A stretch of DNA of 64,000 nucleotides, from the NCBI GenBank assembly GCA_007922225.1, contig ML679963.1, positions 7,796,551-7,860,550 of the forward strand, written 5' to 3'. This DNA is from Emydura subglobosa. Lineage: Eukaryota > Chordata > Testudines > Chelidae. A model generated the notes under the pieces. It was not told where the DNA came from. It made no database searches and was given only the letters and a program-made list of their open reading frames with translations. A program made the position numbers and the translations under genes. This document shows positions 24,331-34,885 of this stretch, piece by piece; position 1 is the first letter of the stretch, and each line of letters opens with the position of its first letter.

Positions 24331-24510
24331 TCTCACAAACTAAGCAGTGTGAGCCATGATTGTTACTGGGGTGGGAGACCTCCAACGAAAACCCAAAATG
24401 CTACAGGGAGTTGTTCCAATGAATTGGTAGGTGGCATAGTTTCTTCTGACACAGTATGGAGCCAGTGCAATATTATGGGCCATTCTGTGCTGGGAGTTGC
24501 CAACTTTCAC
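24331..24510 (+). repeat. 5S-rRNA-derived SINE
   Basis: From 24331 the sequence runs 'aaactaagcagtgtgagcca', then 'ttactggggtgggagacctc', then 'aaaacccaaaatgctacagg'. This follows 5S rRNA from its 'aagctaagcagggt' region through the box C region 'ggatgggagacc' to the 'gtgctgtagg' 3' end, in order and at the right spacing. A non-5S body follows to about 24510. 5S-derived heads define the SINE3 class, which includes AmnSINE1 of amniotes. Which family this copy belongs to is not settled. Confidence 0.75.
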
Positions 24511-26340
24511 AGTGACTGACAAATTTACTCGCTCACTTGTGAATGATGAACTGGCAAGCAATGGGACATACACCATCAGTTTCTGCAGAATATCAATTTT
24601 CTTTAATAAAAAAAGACGTTTCTAGGGCTTTTGAAGATAACTTTCCATGGGAACTGAACATAAATCAATGCAGCTTTAGTTAGATACCTACCTTTTAAAG
24701 TCTTCACCTTCTATTATACAGTATAGTTATTAAGCAATTGTCACGTTCCACCCCAGTAATAGATGCATTTTGGGGCGAGAAGAGAAGGTAAACGGTGTGT
24801 GTGAAGCAACTCAGCAACGCAGCTTTGTAAAGCACTTGTGGAGCCTTTTGAAATAGAAGGAGCCACACAGATATTAAACATGTATATTTAATATCTTCAT
24901 TACTGTTATAGTGTTATTGTGTAGATTTTGCTGCATGAATGAGCCTGAGAATCTGAAGAAAAAGCATCATATAAAGTTGGAAATGTATAGTTTGCATGTG
25001 TGGGGGGGAGAAAAAGGGGATGTGAAAAGGTATAACATATAATTCTAGATTTCCAAGTTTAAATTATGCTCTCTCATTAGAGTCGTGGTCTCATTCATTC
25101 ATTAAAATCTGCACTGGGAAATACTACAGGTTTACAGATGTAACTGATGAAGACACAGCAAGCACTTCCTCCACACGTCAGGTCATGTCATCAAGAAATC
25201 TGTCCCAGTTCAAAACATGCGTCTCCAACACATTAAAGCCACCTTGAGAACTTACGTTAAAATATTTTTTTTCACGTTTATGTCTGCATCAACACATGGA
25301 AAGATTAAGATCTTTTTTGTTTCAAGCACTGTCAGTCTGATTTAGTGCAATGTTTTTCATCTGCTCAATGTAAAGAGGAATTAGGCAAGACAAATGAAAT
25401 AATGCACTATAATCTAACGTTTGGCAATTCAGATTAGATTCAGAGAGAAAGGAAATTAAACAAGGATGACATTCAACCACACACATCTGGGTTGTGTTTT
25501 GGCTTCCTCCATTTGCAAACTTTACAGCTCTATCAAGTCTTTAGCTCTTCACTGGAAGTGTACTGGGTAGTCTGGCCTAATTCCTCAAATTATTTATACA
25601 CGTTACACAACTCATACAATATTTTGCTTTCTGAAGCAGAAAAACCTCTTAGCTGCTAGTAAACTGTCAGGTACTATTATTTTAAATACCCCTGTGAAAT
25701 CTAAGAGCCAGCAACGTGCTCATGCAGATTTACTACCTTCCCCCATGTAAATTAACAGAGACAAATGCATGCAGCATGCCAGACCGTCAGAAAAAAATTG
25801 CTCCCCCATATCAAGTCTCAGGGTTTGCTTACAATAGAATTAAACAAAGAAACAAATACTTTAAACATTTCCCCCTTTTCTGTAGAAGATGCCCCCCCAC
25901 ACACACACACACTTGCCTCAGTAGTCTTTTTTTTCTTCCCTTAATGCAGTTAAAGTGCTGTTCATTTATTATTGAAATTCCCTCAAAGCTGGGCAAATCC
26001 TTTAACTCTTTGGTTTTTAATCTCAGGTTGGAAATGGCATTTAAAATCCAGAGCCAACTGTCCTTGCTACTAACTAGCTTTGTCCACTGAGTGCGACACG
26101 ACCAGATCACAAACTATATTTCATAGCAGTATATTTGCCTGTGTGGGGAGCAAGACTGGAACACGGTTTTCAAACCTTGGTCTAACCAAGGCGTCAATCC
26201 TGTAATGACATCTGCGTGGGCAGACCCGCTCTCAAATGGAGTGCCATTGAAAAGGGTGGTCCCTGCCCACCATGGCCAGCCAGACGATATTTAAAGAGAG
26301 TTTAAGCCCCCGAATGTGGCTGGGGGACCTTGGCGTTAGG
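24511..26340. other. single-copy non-coding sequence
   Basis: No exon is supported. A (CA)n microsatellite is at about 25898-25911. The overlapping open frames at 25716-26110 on both strands have no recognisable domain. Confidence 0.5.
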
Positions 26341-26405
26341 GCCCTGATTCAACTAGGGATTTAAGCACACGCCTAATTTTAAGCATGCAAGTACTCCCGT
26401 TGTCT
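26341..26405. repeat. half of a 'cttaagcac' palindromic repeat
   Basis: 'gccctgattcaactagggat' followed by 'ttaagcacacgcctaa' and 'ttttaagcatgcaagtactc' is the left arm. The right arm is missing. Confidence 0.55.
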
Positions 26406-26439
26406 TTGACAAGACTATGTATTTCTGTGACTGCCGCCA

Positions 26440-26521
26440 ATTTAGGTGACTCACTGGGGATAGAACTGGAGACCTCCAGATCTAAAAGCATGAGCTACTA
26501 CAGCTTCAGCTAGAGTCAAGG
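26440..26521 (-). repeat. tRNA-derived SINE (Cry I-like)
   Basis: On the minus strand the A box is in 'tagctgaagctgtagtagct' and the B box in 'ccagttctatcc'. The spacing is tRNA-like. The copy is diverged. Confidence 0.6.
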
Positions 26522-27288
26522 CTGTTAACATAGCCATATCCTCTGCGGATTAGGCAGAGGAGGGTCCAGTAACACACACTCCCCTGTGGGTTATACTTAC
26601 AGAGAGGCATGCATTTAAGATCCTTACTGAGCGTTTCTCAGTGTATAACAATGCTGGCTTACCAACCAGAGGCTAACATATTATGCTCCATGATAATAAT
26701 CAATACCGTACTGTGCAAGAACAAATTTCAATGCCGGTAATTCTTCCCCCCCAGCAGCCAAGTCTTTAAAAAGTCTTCTTTAGCAATTACAGCCAATAAG
26801 CCACAATTTTATTCAACACACATGTATCATTGCAACTAATTTTGCCCCATCAGGGCTGAAATTTAAACCGTTGTTCAATCACGTTTATCTCAGTGCTCGC
26901 TTACCAGCCGTGACATGGCAGCCAGAGTCCCAAACGCTTGCCAACAAACACGGCGGCTAGTCTTGGACTTCCAATGTCCCTGCAAAAATCAACACATTAT
27001 TCAACTCTTAATGCACTGGGGGAGACATGAAAAGGAGCAGTACCCTCCACAAAGCATGGAGCTTTCTATAGCATGACAAATTAAACACCACAGGCAGGAA
27101 GAAGCCTCTATGGTTGCATCTTCACTAGGAAAAAAGGCACTCTCTTTCCTCATGTTAGGTAACATGAAGCAGCTTACAGGAGGCAAAATCTTAGTGAAAA
27201 CAAAGACTGTGTAGCTTTCAAACATGTTAGCAGGTAAGTAGAAACACTATGCAGGAGGTTAGGTTTACCTTGACCTTATGTTAAAACT
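26522..27288. other. single-copy non-coding sequence
   Basis: Nothing gene-like is seen. No clear repeat is recognised. Confidence 0.5.
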
Positions 27289-27552
27289 ACAGCCTTGTCT
27301 TCAGTCCTGAAGAAGGGGTATTTTTTAACCTCAGGGTAACCAATGCACTGGAACTACCCTGATATAAAAACACAGCGCCAGGCACTTCAGTTTTATTCCA
27401 AGGTAGGCTCACCGAGGTCAGACCTACACAGTAAAACTAAAGAGCCGCATCTTCACAGTGTTTTACCTCAGGGCAGCTCATGTGTCTTAGTTACTCTGTG
27501 GTTAAAATAAAAAAGGCGCTTTTTATTTTAAAGCAGTGAAGACAAGGCCTAC
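27289..27552. mobile_element. 'CTTGTCTTCA' hAT-like MITE
   Basis: The left end is ACAGCCTTGTCTTCAGTC. The reverse complement of the right end is GTAGGCCTTGTCTTCACTGC. 'ttttacctcagggcag' and 'ttaacctcagggtaac' are internal repeated words. The element is non-coding. Confidence 0.8.
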
Positions 27553-27916
27553 AACTGCTTTGTCTTCCTGAGGCTTTTACCTCAAGTGAGGTAACACCAG
27601 ATTAAAAACCCCCACACCTTTTCTCCTAGTAAAGACTAGGCTTCTGTAAAGAAATTGCAAATCTAAGGGACTCTGGTACCCCTTCGTTCCACACACGTGG
27701 CCCCTGAACCAATGTGAACGGATAACCAGCAGAAGGGAAGGAAAGTAGAGACAGAAAGGTAAGAAAAACAAACAGGACCAGTCCCAGTAAAACACAGGAA
27801 TGTCAGTTTGCGGTGATAAAGATCTCGTCCCCTATTCAGCAGAATGGAACGCATTAAATAAACCCTTCAGTAGCATTCCTCAAAAGGAGAAGATACAGGC
27901 TATTCCAGTAAAGCTT

Positions 27917-27933
27917 GGGGGGGGGGGGGGGGG
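27917..27933 (+). repeat. G17 homopolymer
   Basis: Seventeen consecutive G. See also 35212-35228, 44822-44839 and 59237-59251. Confidence 0.85.
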
Positions 27934-28514
27934 CGTGTTGGACCAGGGGAAGCTGATGGAAAGAGAAGGAAAACTGTCTCTCTATTACATATTAAGTTAC
28001 ATATGAAGGGTATGAGACAGCAGACCTCAGACACAGCTGCTCCCTAGACACTGTCATGTAGGTCTCCATTCCCCCACACTCACAGACTGCATGGAAAGGG
28101 GCAGGAGAAACTGGTCCAGCAGAGGGTCCTGGCACATTCACTCACCCAGTCACCCCTGCTGGCTGCCTTTCTCCAACCAAGATGGTACCATTTGCAGCAG
28201 CAATTGGGCTCTATCTGCGGTATTTCTAAGGTGCCTTTCCCCACAGGAACAAAGTTGCAAACAATAGTTGTGCAGAAAGCACCGGGCACCTAACAACCGT
28301 TCTCCCCTCTGTGTTCCACGGCAGAACGTGCGTTTGCTTTGCTTTCCGGGGTGCTGTTCGTTAAAACATTGTCGTCTCATGCTTTGGTCTGAACGCAGAC
28401 AGCCTGGGTCAGGCTCCTCTGGAACTGAATTCCACAGCCGGTCCCGTGGCTGACAACAATCCCCCACAGCGCATGGATGGCCTTCCCTTGGGTCTCCCTA
28501 GCTTCCGGGAGGAA
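27934..28514. other. single-copy non-coding sequence
   Basis: Overlapping frames on both strands at 28080-28648 are not backed by splice sites or domains. Confidence 0.5.
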
Positions 28515-28705
28515 TAGGGGAGGTAGTGTAGCCTACTGGATAGAGAAGACTGGGACTCAGGAGACCTGAGTTTTATTCCCAACTCTGCCATTACTCTACT
28601 GCGTGACCTTGAGCAAGCCACTTTCCCCAAGCTGTAAAATGGGGACAATGTAAAGCCCTCTGAGATCTGTTGATGAAAATCACTCTATAAGAGCGAGGTA
28701 TCTCA
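28515..28705 (+). repeat. MIR-like (CORE-type) SINE, well preserved
   Basis: The order is 'gtagcctactggatagagaa', 'gggactcaggagacctgagt', 'gcgtgaccttgagcaagcca', 'aagctgtaaaatggggac' and 'aagccctctgagatctgttg', ending 'ataagagcgaggtat'. This is the best plus-strand copy in the window and a good reference for the others. Confidence 0.85.
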
Positions 28706-29397
28706 AGGTGCCTTTGCTGCTCATTTGAGAGCAGGGTAATGGTGTTCATTTCAGCTGAAGCAGAGATCACAACCAGAGGGGTTTGTAAGTGCTAACGTGG
28801 CTTTCTAAATCCTACTCTGCAAGGGATGCAGGTAATAAGAGCCTGAAGGTTACGTCCAGGCCCCAACAGTGGTTTACTGCATTAAAGTGTGATGGCCAGT
28901 GACTCAAATGGAAAAAGGGAAGAATGAGGAGTGATATGCATAAAGATCTAGTGACCAGGATACAGCATCATTTTTGCCTCTTCTATCTCCAGGAAGCCAC
29001 TAGTTTAGCACTCAACCCGAGTGACAGGTATATAAAACAATGTGCTGCGTGTGGTGTTATTTATGGCCGTGCATCCATGGAGGTCTGTACCACTACGCAC
29101 TTACTAACCTCTCAGTGCAAAACATCATGGAATGTTTTGATCCAAACAGGTGGAATATCAAGAGATGCACAAAGCACAACGATGCTGTCCAGTGGCCTAA
29201 ACGTTCACAGACTGAGTTGTCTCTTAAGAAGAGTTACAGGGCCAGCTGCATTGTTCAGGACTTCCATCATGCTCAAAATATGCATTAAGTAGATACAGAG
29301 ATGACAAATGGCATTCAAAAATCTGGAATTAAGTGAGAGCTGCTAGGGCAACTTCTTGACTGAAGTACGTAGAGAGAAGAATTCTTCCGGTGATCTA
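28706..29397. other. single-copy non-coding sequence
   Basis: A 122-codon frame at 28924-29292 overlaps an 82-codon frame in another phase. Neither shows a domain. Confidence 0.5.
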
Positions 29398-29652
29398 GCG
29401 CTGTCTGCACGGTGACTTAAGTTGTCTTAACTATGTCGCTCCATCCTCCTGAGCAACACAGTTGTACTGACCTAGCTCCTGGTACAGAGAGCGCTATGTC
29501 AATAGGAGAGCTTCTCCTGTTGATGTCACTACCACCGCTCGGGGAGGTGGAGTACCTACACTGATAGGACAAGCTCTTCTGTTGGCTAGGCAGCATCTTC
29601 ACTAAGCACTACAACGGAGCAGCTGCAGCTCTGTAAGTCTACACAAGCCCTC
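29398..29652. mobile_element. 'GTCTACAC' hAT-like MITE
   Basis: The left end reads GCGCTGTCTGCACGG. The right end 'gtctacacaagccctcag' reversed is CTGAGGGCTTGTGTAGAC. Inside are 'cgctatgtcaataggagagc' and 'ggacaagctcttctgttggc' modules shared with 17804-18331. Confidence 0.75.
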
Positions 29653-30678
29653 AGTCCCGAAACAGCTTTGAGGGTGTTTTATCCATTTAAGAGATAGCAG
29701 ACTTACACATGGCCACCAAGTCAGTGGCAAACCCTGCAATTTTAACCCTTCGCCCTCTTCTGTAAGTAGAAGGACCACTCCTTGCATGTTTGGATTTCTA
29801 GCCACTTTATCAAGGTATTTGTAACCCTGAACTCCTATGCATACGTGCACTTACACAAGTGGATCAAGTAATATTCATGCATCGTTTTAGATTAAACTTC
29901 CCCCCAAAACTGAATAGCTATGTATAAATAATTTTTCTCACTCCAGCCAGTTCTCAGCATGGATGAACAAAGTATTCACAATTCCCCCACCCCCCACTCC
30001 CATTAATTTGCTAATAAGTAGTATTGTCAATTCTGGCATTCAAAAATTGTAAGTAGGGCATTTAAAAAAATATATAGATCATGGATTTCTAACCCAATCA
30101 ATTTGGATTCTTTTTTTTATTTTCTTTCTGTATTTTGAACCTTTAGGGGTTACATTTTCAAGTTTCTCTCTACAATAAGGGATAGAAGCTTTGTTGATTG
30201 TTTTTTTAAATGCAATCTGAGACTCTCATGTTACCAAAAAATACCAACTATCCCAAGACTGGAGATAAAATTGCAAAAGCTGGCACCACCATAAAAGTTT
30301 ATCCCAGCTCCACTATTCAATCACCTGCTCTCACACATAGTCAAATCTGTCCCACATCTCCTAGTCAGCATTAAAAAATTTTGTTGTCCAATATTAAGCT
30401 TCAAAAGTGTCACATAGTAAGAAAGGGGATATTCCCCCCCTCACACACACTATAAACTTTGAGCCAATGCCACCACTAGGGTACTGGGTAGAACATTGCT
30501 CCTTCAGCATTTTAGCAAGCCAGGTGCAAGGCAGTTTGTGATTTTACTTTCACGGAACATTAGCTGCCATCAGCAGAAATAATTCTTTTTCCCTTCACAG
30601 TGCTCGTTTGCATATTAATACCAGGAGGACTAAAAGTTGCAATCTGTTTTCTTTTCCGAACAATACTTAAGATATACT
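29653..30678. other. single-copy AT-rich non-coding sequence
   Basis: No gene or repeat is recognised beyond T-rich and A-rich runs. Confidence 0.5.
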
Positions 30679-30982
30679 GCCTGGTCTACATACAGATTTT
30701 GCATTGAAATAACCATTTCAATTAAGGGTGTGATTTTTAACTAGATAGTTATACCAGCATTACCTACTCGCACCCCTGCGTCTATTGTGGATGCAGTAAG
30801 GTTGGTATACAGGTGCATTATACCAGAATAACTTATTCCCCTTCCAATGCAGGAATAGCCACACCAATGATAAGCACTTTTAGGGTGGCATCACTGTATC
30901 CACGTAATGGGAATTGAACCATTTTAGCTATCCTGGCATAGCTAAAACAGTACAATGTGTATGTGTGCAGACAAGATCTCAG
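30679..30982. mobile_element. 'GTCTACA' hAT-like MITE
   Basis: The left end is GCCTGGTCTACATACAG. The reverse complement of the right end is TGAGATCTTGTCTGCACAC. Inside are 'ataccagcattacc' and 'gcattataccagaataac', typical of the 'ggtataa' type of these MITEs. Confidence 0.7.
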
Positions 30983-31029
30983 TTTAAAAAAAAAGAATTC
31001 TTTCCATGGGATAAAGCTCAGCTGTAGAT

Positions 31030-31310
31030 TGTGCTGCTGATTAAAAAGCCAACAAGTCCAACATTTGCCCTACTCTCTGGGTTTCACTGAAGAGGCTTTC
31101 GCCATTTGAAATGATCCTGTAATTAAATTCAGCTCAGTCTGGACAGGTTTGCTGTACCACAATGACAGGAAGCTGGCTCCTAGGCCAAGAGGGCACAAGG
31201 AATTTTCCACCCAAATAGCTTCGCATTTAGAATTGCGGCAGTCAACAGAGATTTTTAAATGTAGGAGCTTGTAATTAGAGCATGAGTTTAATTACTGTGA
31301 GAATCCTCCC
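31030..31310. other. candidate conserved non-coding block
   Basis: Repeat-free stretch with several TAATTA homeodomain cores (about 31120, 31272-31277 and 31289-31294). This resembles developmental enhancers in texture only. Confidence 0.3.
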
Positions 31311-31403
31311 ATCCCAGTGCAACTGGTTGTTGCTTATTATAAACTGAATGATAGAAACAATGAGTAATATTGATCTAAGCGGGCGAAGTTTTTACTTTTA
31401 TGG

Positions 31404-31672
31404 TTTAATAAAATAATAATCCCTAGCTCTTACATAATTTAATTTAATTTAATTTAATCAAATAATAATCCCTAGCTCTTACATAATTTTCATAGATCTC
31501 AAAGCGCTTCACAAAGGCCAGTATCTTTATCCCCATTTTACTGATGGGGAAACTGAGGCACAGAGCAGTGAAGTGACTTGCCCAAGGTCATCCTACAGGA
31601 CAGTGGCAGAGCTAACAACAGAACACAGCTCTCTCCAGTCCCCGTCTAGTGCTCTATCCACTAGGAAACACT
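31404..31672 (-). repeat. MIR-like SINE with a duplicated tail
   Basis: The right side is the 5' end. Reading leftwards it passes 'tggcagagctaacaacagaa' and 'ttgcccaaggtcatcctaca', then 'gatggggaaactgaggcaca', 'atagatctcaaagcgcttca' and 'cctagctcttacataat'. The tail occurs twice: 31404-31440 and 31453-31489 are 37 bases with one mismatch, 49 bases apart, with an (AATTT)n stretch between. This is a local tandem duplication after insertion. Confidence 0.85.
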
Positions 31673-31969
31673 TTCTCCACCATTCCTTTCTTCCCTTTAA
31701 CCTGTTTTTCAACGTTTTTAAGTGAATTTAGCAGTAGTGAAAAGCACCAGCCAGGCTGCAGTGCTCCTGCTAGCCACAGCGCAGGTATGATACAGACCTG
31801 GGAACAGAAGTGTAAACTTGCCTCACACTCTGATGAGGAAGTAGAAAGGGAGTCTCATCTCCAAGGCCAATATAGCCCTTGTCCCTTCCATGGAGGCGGC
31901 CAATAAGATTGCCAGGTTAGCAACTCTTGACCTCATCCAAAGCCCATTGAAGTCAATAAGGTTCAGGAT

Positions 31970-32140
31970 CAAGCCCTGTAGCAACATCTTTTGTGGTGAG
32001 GTCACTTGTTCACTGGGAACTCTACTGACACTGCCAGCTCATTTCACCCAGGCCACCAAATACGCAGAGAATAAGAACCATCAGCCTCATGAACAACCGA
32101 AGCTGTATTTGAACTGGTGACCTCAAAGCAAAAGGCTCTC
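31970..32140 (-). repeat. possible tRNA-derived SINE
   Basis: On the minus strand 'ttgaggtcaccagttcaaat' holds a B-box-like 'gttcaaat'. The A box is unclear. Confidence 0.35.
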
Positions 32141-32499
32141 CATAGCTTCTTACCAACCTGCAGGAACGGCCAAGCCTCCTATATCATGCTACTAGATGTT
32201 GGGTTTTGTAAACACTTCATAGAAATTTTTAAATGTAATTTTTTCCCATAATAAAAGGAGGTGAAAAGAAGAATTCTCCTCCAGAGATTTATTGGAACAG
32301 GCCACAAAAATTACGCAGCGGAACTATCTTAAGTGACTAACCGGCTTTGCACTAGCTACAATGCATTCAGGACCTGAATTCTCTCCCACTGAAGTCACTG
32401 TCAATTGTATGAGACTGTCAGTATTTGATATTCTGGCATGAAGGGTGTCAACACCCTTTCAAATCTGGCCTCATCGTGTGTGGAGTGCGACTATCAGCT
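32141..32499. other. single-copy non-coding sequence
   Basis: No gene or repeat is recognised. Confidence 0.5.
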
Positions 32500-32735
32500 T
32501 ATATTACACAGGGAATGTTGTCTAATGGTCCAGGCTAGGGACTAGTTTGTTTCCAGTTCTACCACTGAACTATGCATCTTTGAATGAGTTCCAATCCCTC
32601 TGTTCTTCAGTGTGTAAACTGGGTGAAGCAAAGCTTACAATAAATAATAATACAGCCCGTCCCAGAGGAGAGAGAGTTTTAAATGCTTATGAAGCACTTT
32701 CAGATCCTTGGATGATGATGTGTGCTACAGAAGTG
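32500..32735 (+). repeat. MIR-like SINE
   Basis: 'ggtccaggctagggactagt' (5' body), 'cttcagtgtgtaaactgggt' (core) and 'tgaagcactttcagatcctt' with 'gatgatgatgtgtgctacag' (3' part) are in order. Confidence 0.65.
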
Positions 32736-32879
32736 TAAAAGGTCCTGTCCCCCCCAAATCACTTTTTCTATTGATATAATAATATATCACAAGCAACAGT
32801 TTTGTTTGCTATCAACAAACGCACCAAATACTAGACAAAGAAAGGACGAGACCATGAAAGGCCACATGCCAGAAAAAGT

Positions 32880-32900
32880 AAAAAAAAAAAAAAAAAAAAA
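32880..32900 (+). repeat. A21 homopolymer
   Basis: Twenty-one consecutive A. Another long A run lies at about 41611-41630. Confidence 0.85.
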
Positions 32901-32979
32901 TCCTCTTTGCACCCCAAAATGGCAGAGAAACCTAGGAAATACACTGTCACCAGAATCCTCCCCTTGTGATTTCCTGAAT

Positions 32980-33122
32980 TGGGGCCAAATTCAAGAAGGA
33001 CCCTTAAGAATGGCTCAGCTTGAAGCACATGCTTGGGTCCCCGTTATGCCCTTCCTGAATAGGCGTTTTTGCACTGAAGACAATGGAACTTAAGCACATG
33101 ATAAATGCTTTACTGAATAGGA
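32980..33122. repeat. 'cttaagcac' palindromic repeat
   Basis: 'attggggccaaattcaag' on the left and 'aaatgctttactgaatagg' on the right bracket 'gcttgaagcacatgcttggg' and 'ggaacttaagcacatgataa', which are imperfect inverted words. Member of the 459-545 and 23098-23243 family. Confidence 0.65.
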
Positions 33123-34299
33123 ATATACCTAAGCATGTTTCTGAACTGGAGGCTCCACTGATCAACACACAATCCTTAACACATGGTGTGCACCCATGCT
33201 ACTATACCACACTGACCAGTGAAGAACCAATGAAGTCTTGTTTATCCAGCCATGATGCATCTGGAAAAAATACAATAAGCACAAGCATCTTTATCACATC
33301 TCTGAGTGCAAATACCCAACAGAAAATTATAGATCTCTCTCATCTACTAAATGAACCATAATAACCCTACAGGCTTTCCACTCGATGCTCTTAAGAAACA
33401 CAGCAGCACAAAACCAATTTTGCTTATTACAAAGAAAGTTTCTTGGCTAAAGCTGAATTGAAAAAAAAAAACCCAAAACCCTAAGTATGGCTTTTCTATT
33501 TAAGAGAGAAAAAGATACCTTTGCAGTGCAATCCCCCTGTAGGACAGACACAGGTAAGTAGATCTGATTAGGAGACATCCTGAGCAAAGTAACAGGATAG
33601 AGTTTAAAGACTTTCCCACTGCCCTTTTGTAAATACCTGCTGAGTAAGTGTGAAGATAAGACAAGTATTACATTACTATGTTTCCTGATGCATGAAGGGC
33701 TTTTTTATTGCACAGGGTTTAAAAAAATATGAACAATTGCCACAGTCAGCTTCCGAAAAAGGCTCAGCTGCCAAATGAAACAGGGTAGTTTATTAGCAAA
33801 GAAAAACTCATCTAAGTTTCCTCGGCTGTAATGAAAAGAAGTTTCATTTTATTTCCTGCTAGATCCCTTTTTTGTTCCTTTCATATACTGACTTGCATAA
33901 TAAGTGATATTTTTCAGACCCGTTTTTTCCTAGCCAGACAAAAAATCAACTGTGGCTTATATCGGTGGATTTAGTTTACTTATTTGTTCATGGTAAACAT
34001 TCATAATCCAGACACTTTTTAAAAAACTGTTTTTAAATAGGAGTTGTAAATTGCCGTGCTCCTGAAAGGTGCTGGACTGATAGTCTGGAGTCTTTAGCAC
34101 AAAGCGATAATAGCATAGCACGGCAGAGCAAGTTTCCCCACCCTGCTCTGCCAGGCTGCTTCAAAGGTGAGCATCCACAGCTCAATCCTGTCTTTGGCTT
34201 CTGTTCAGGCTGCGAACAAGGTGTAAATTCATGGCAACTACAGCGGTGATTTACTTTATGAGAACTGAACTGAGACCAAACTCATTACACTTATTTATG
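33123..34299. other. single-copy non-coding sequence
   Basis: No exon, RNA gene or recognised repeat is seen. Confidence 0.5.
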
Positions 34300-34550
34300 C
34301 CTTGCATTACGATAGCCCGTACAGGCCTCAACTGAGAGCAGGACCCCTTCGTTCACTGAATATACACGTAGTGAGAGACAGTCCTGCCTCCAGAGAGTTT
34401 ATCATCTAACTAGAGAAGAGAGATACACAGACAGCTGAAGTGACCTGCTCAAGGTCACCCAGTAGGTCAGCAGCGGAGCTGGGAATAGAACCAGGGCTTC
34501 TGACTCCTAGTCCAGTTTATTATGCAATAAGACCACACTGCTTCCCCATG
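34300..34550 (-). repeat. MIR-like SINE, nearly full length
   Basis: From right to left: 'tgactcctagtccagtttat', 'agctgggaatagaaccaggg', 'acctgctcaaggtcacccag', then the long 3' module 'agagtttatcatctaactag', 'ggcctcaactgagagcagga'. Confidence 0.75.
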
Positions 34551-34779
34551 TCTAAGCTAATAAAGAGCCATCAGAGGTTAACTCTTCACCATTGCCAAAC
34601 TGGGTTGAATAACAACTGCAAAAGCATTCCACTAAAGTTGAAAAAGGAGTGATAGGCACATTAAGGGTCTGAAAAACCCACAAAAGCCAAGGAATACAGT
34701 GAAGGCTTCTATCTGCTGGTGACATCAGCTATTTGCAAGGGGGAATACTGAAATACTGAGGCACGACAGGATTCTGCAT

Positions 34780-34885
34780 GGATTTTCAGGGGTGCCTAAG
34801 TGATTTAGGAGCACAAGCACTGTTTGACTTACAGTGGCACTTGTGCTCCTAAATCACAAGACACTTGTGCAAATCCGATCCTCAA
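34780..34885. repeat. palindromic repeat with perfect 18-bp arms
   Basis: GTGATTTAGGAGCACAAG at 34800-34817 is the exact reverse complement of 34840-34857, with a 22-base loop. Flanking 'gattttcaggggtgccta' and 'cttgtgcaaatccgat' continue the symmetry with mismatches. Confidence 0.8.

Noticed and set aside
24331..24405. Possible 5S rRNA gene
   Set aside because: Only the latter part of 5S is present, with many changes, and it is fused to an unrelated tail. This is a SINE or pseudogene-like copy.
28924..29292. 122-codon frame
   Set aside because: An overlapping 82-codon frame in another phase is equally open, and there is no codon or domain evidence for either.
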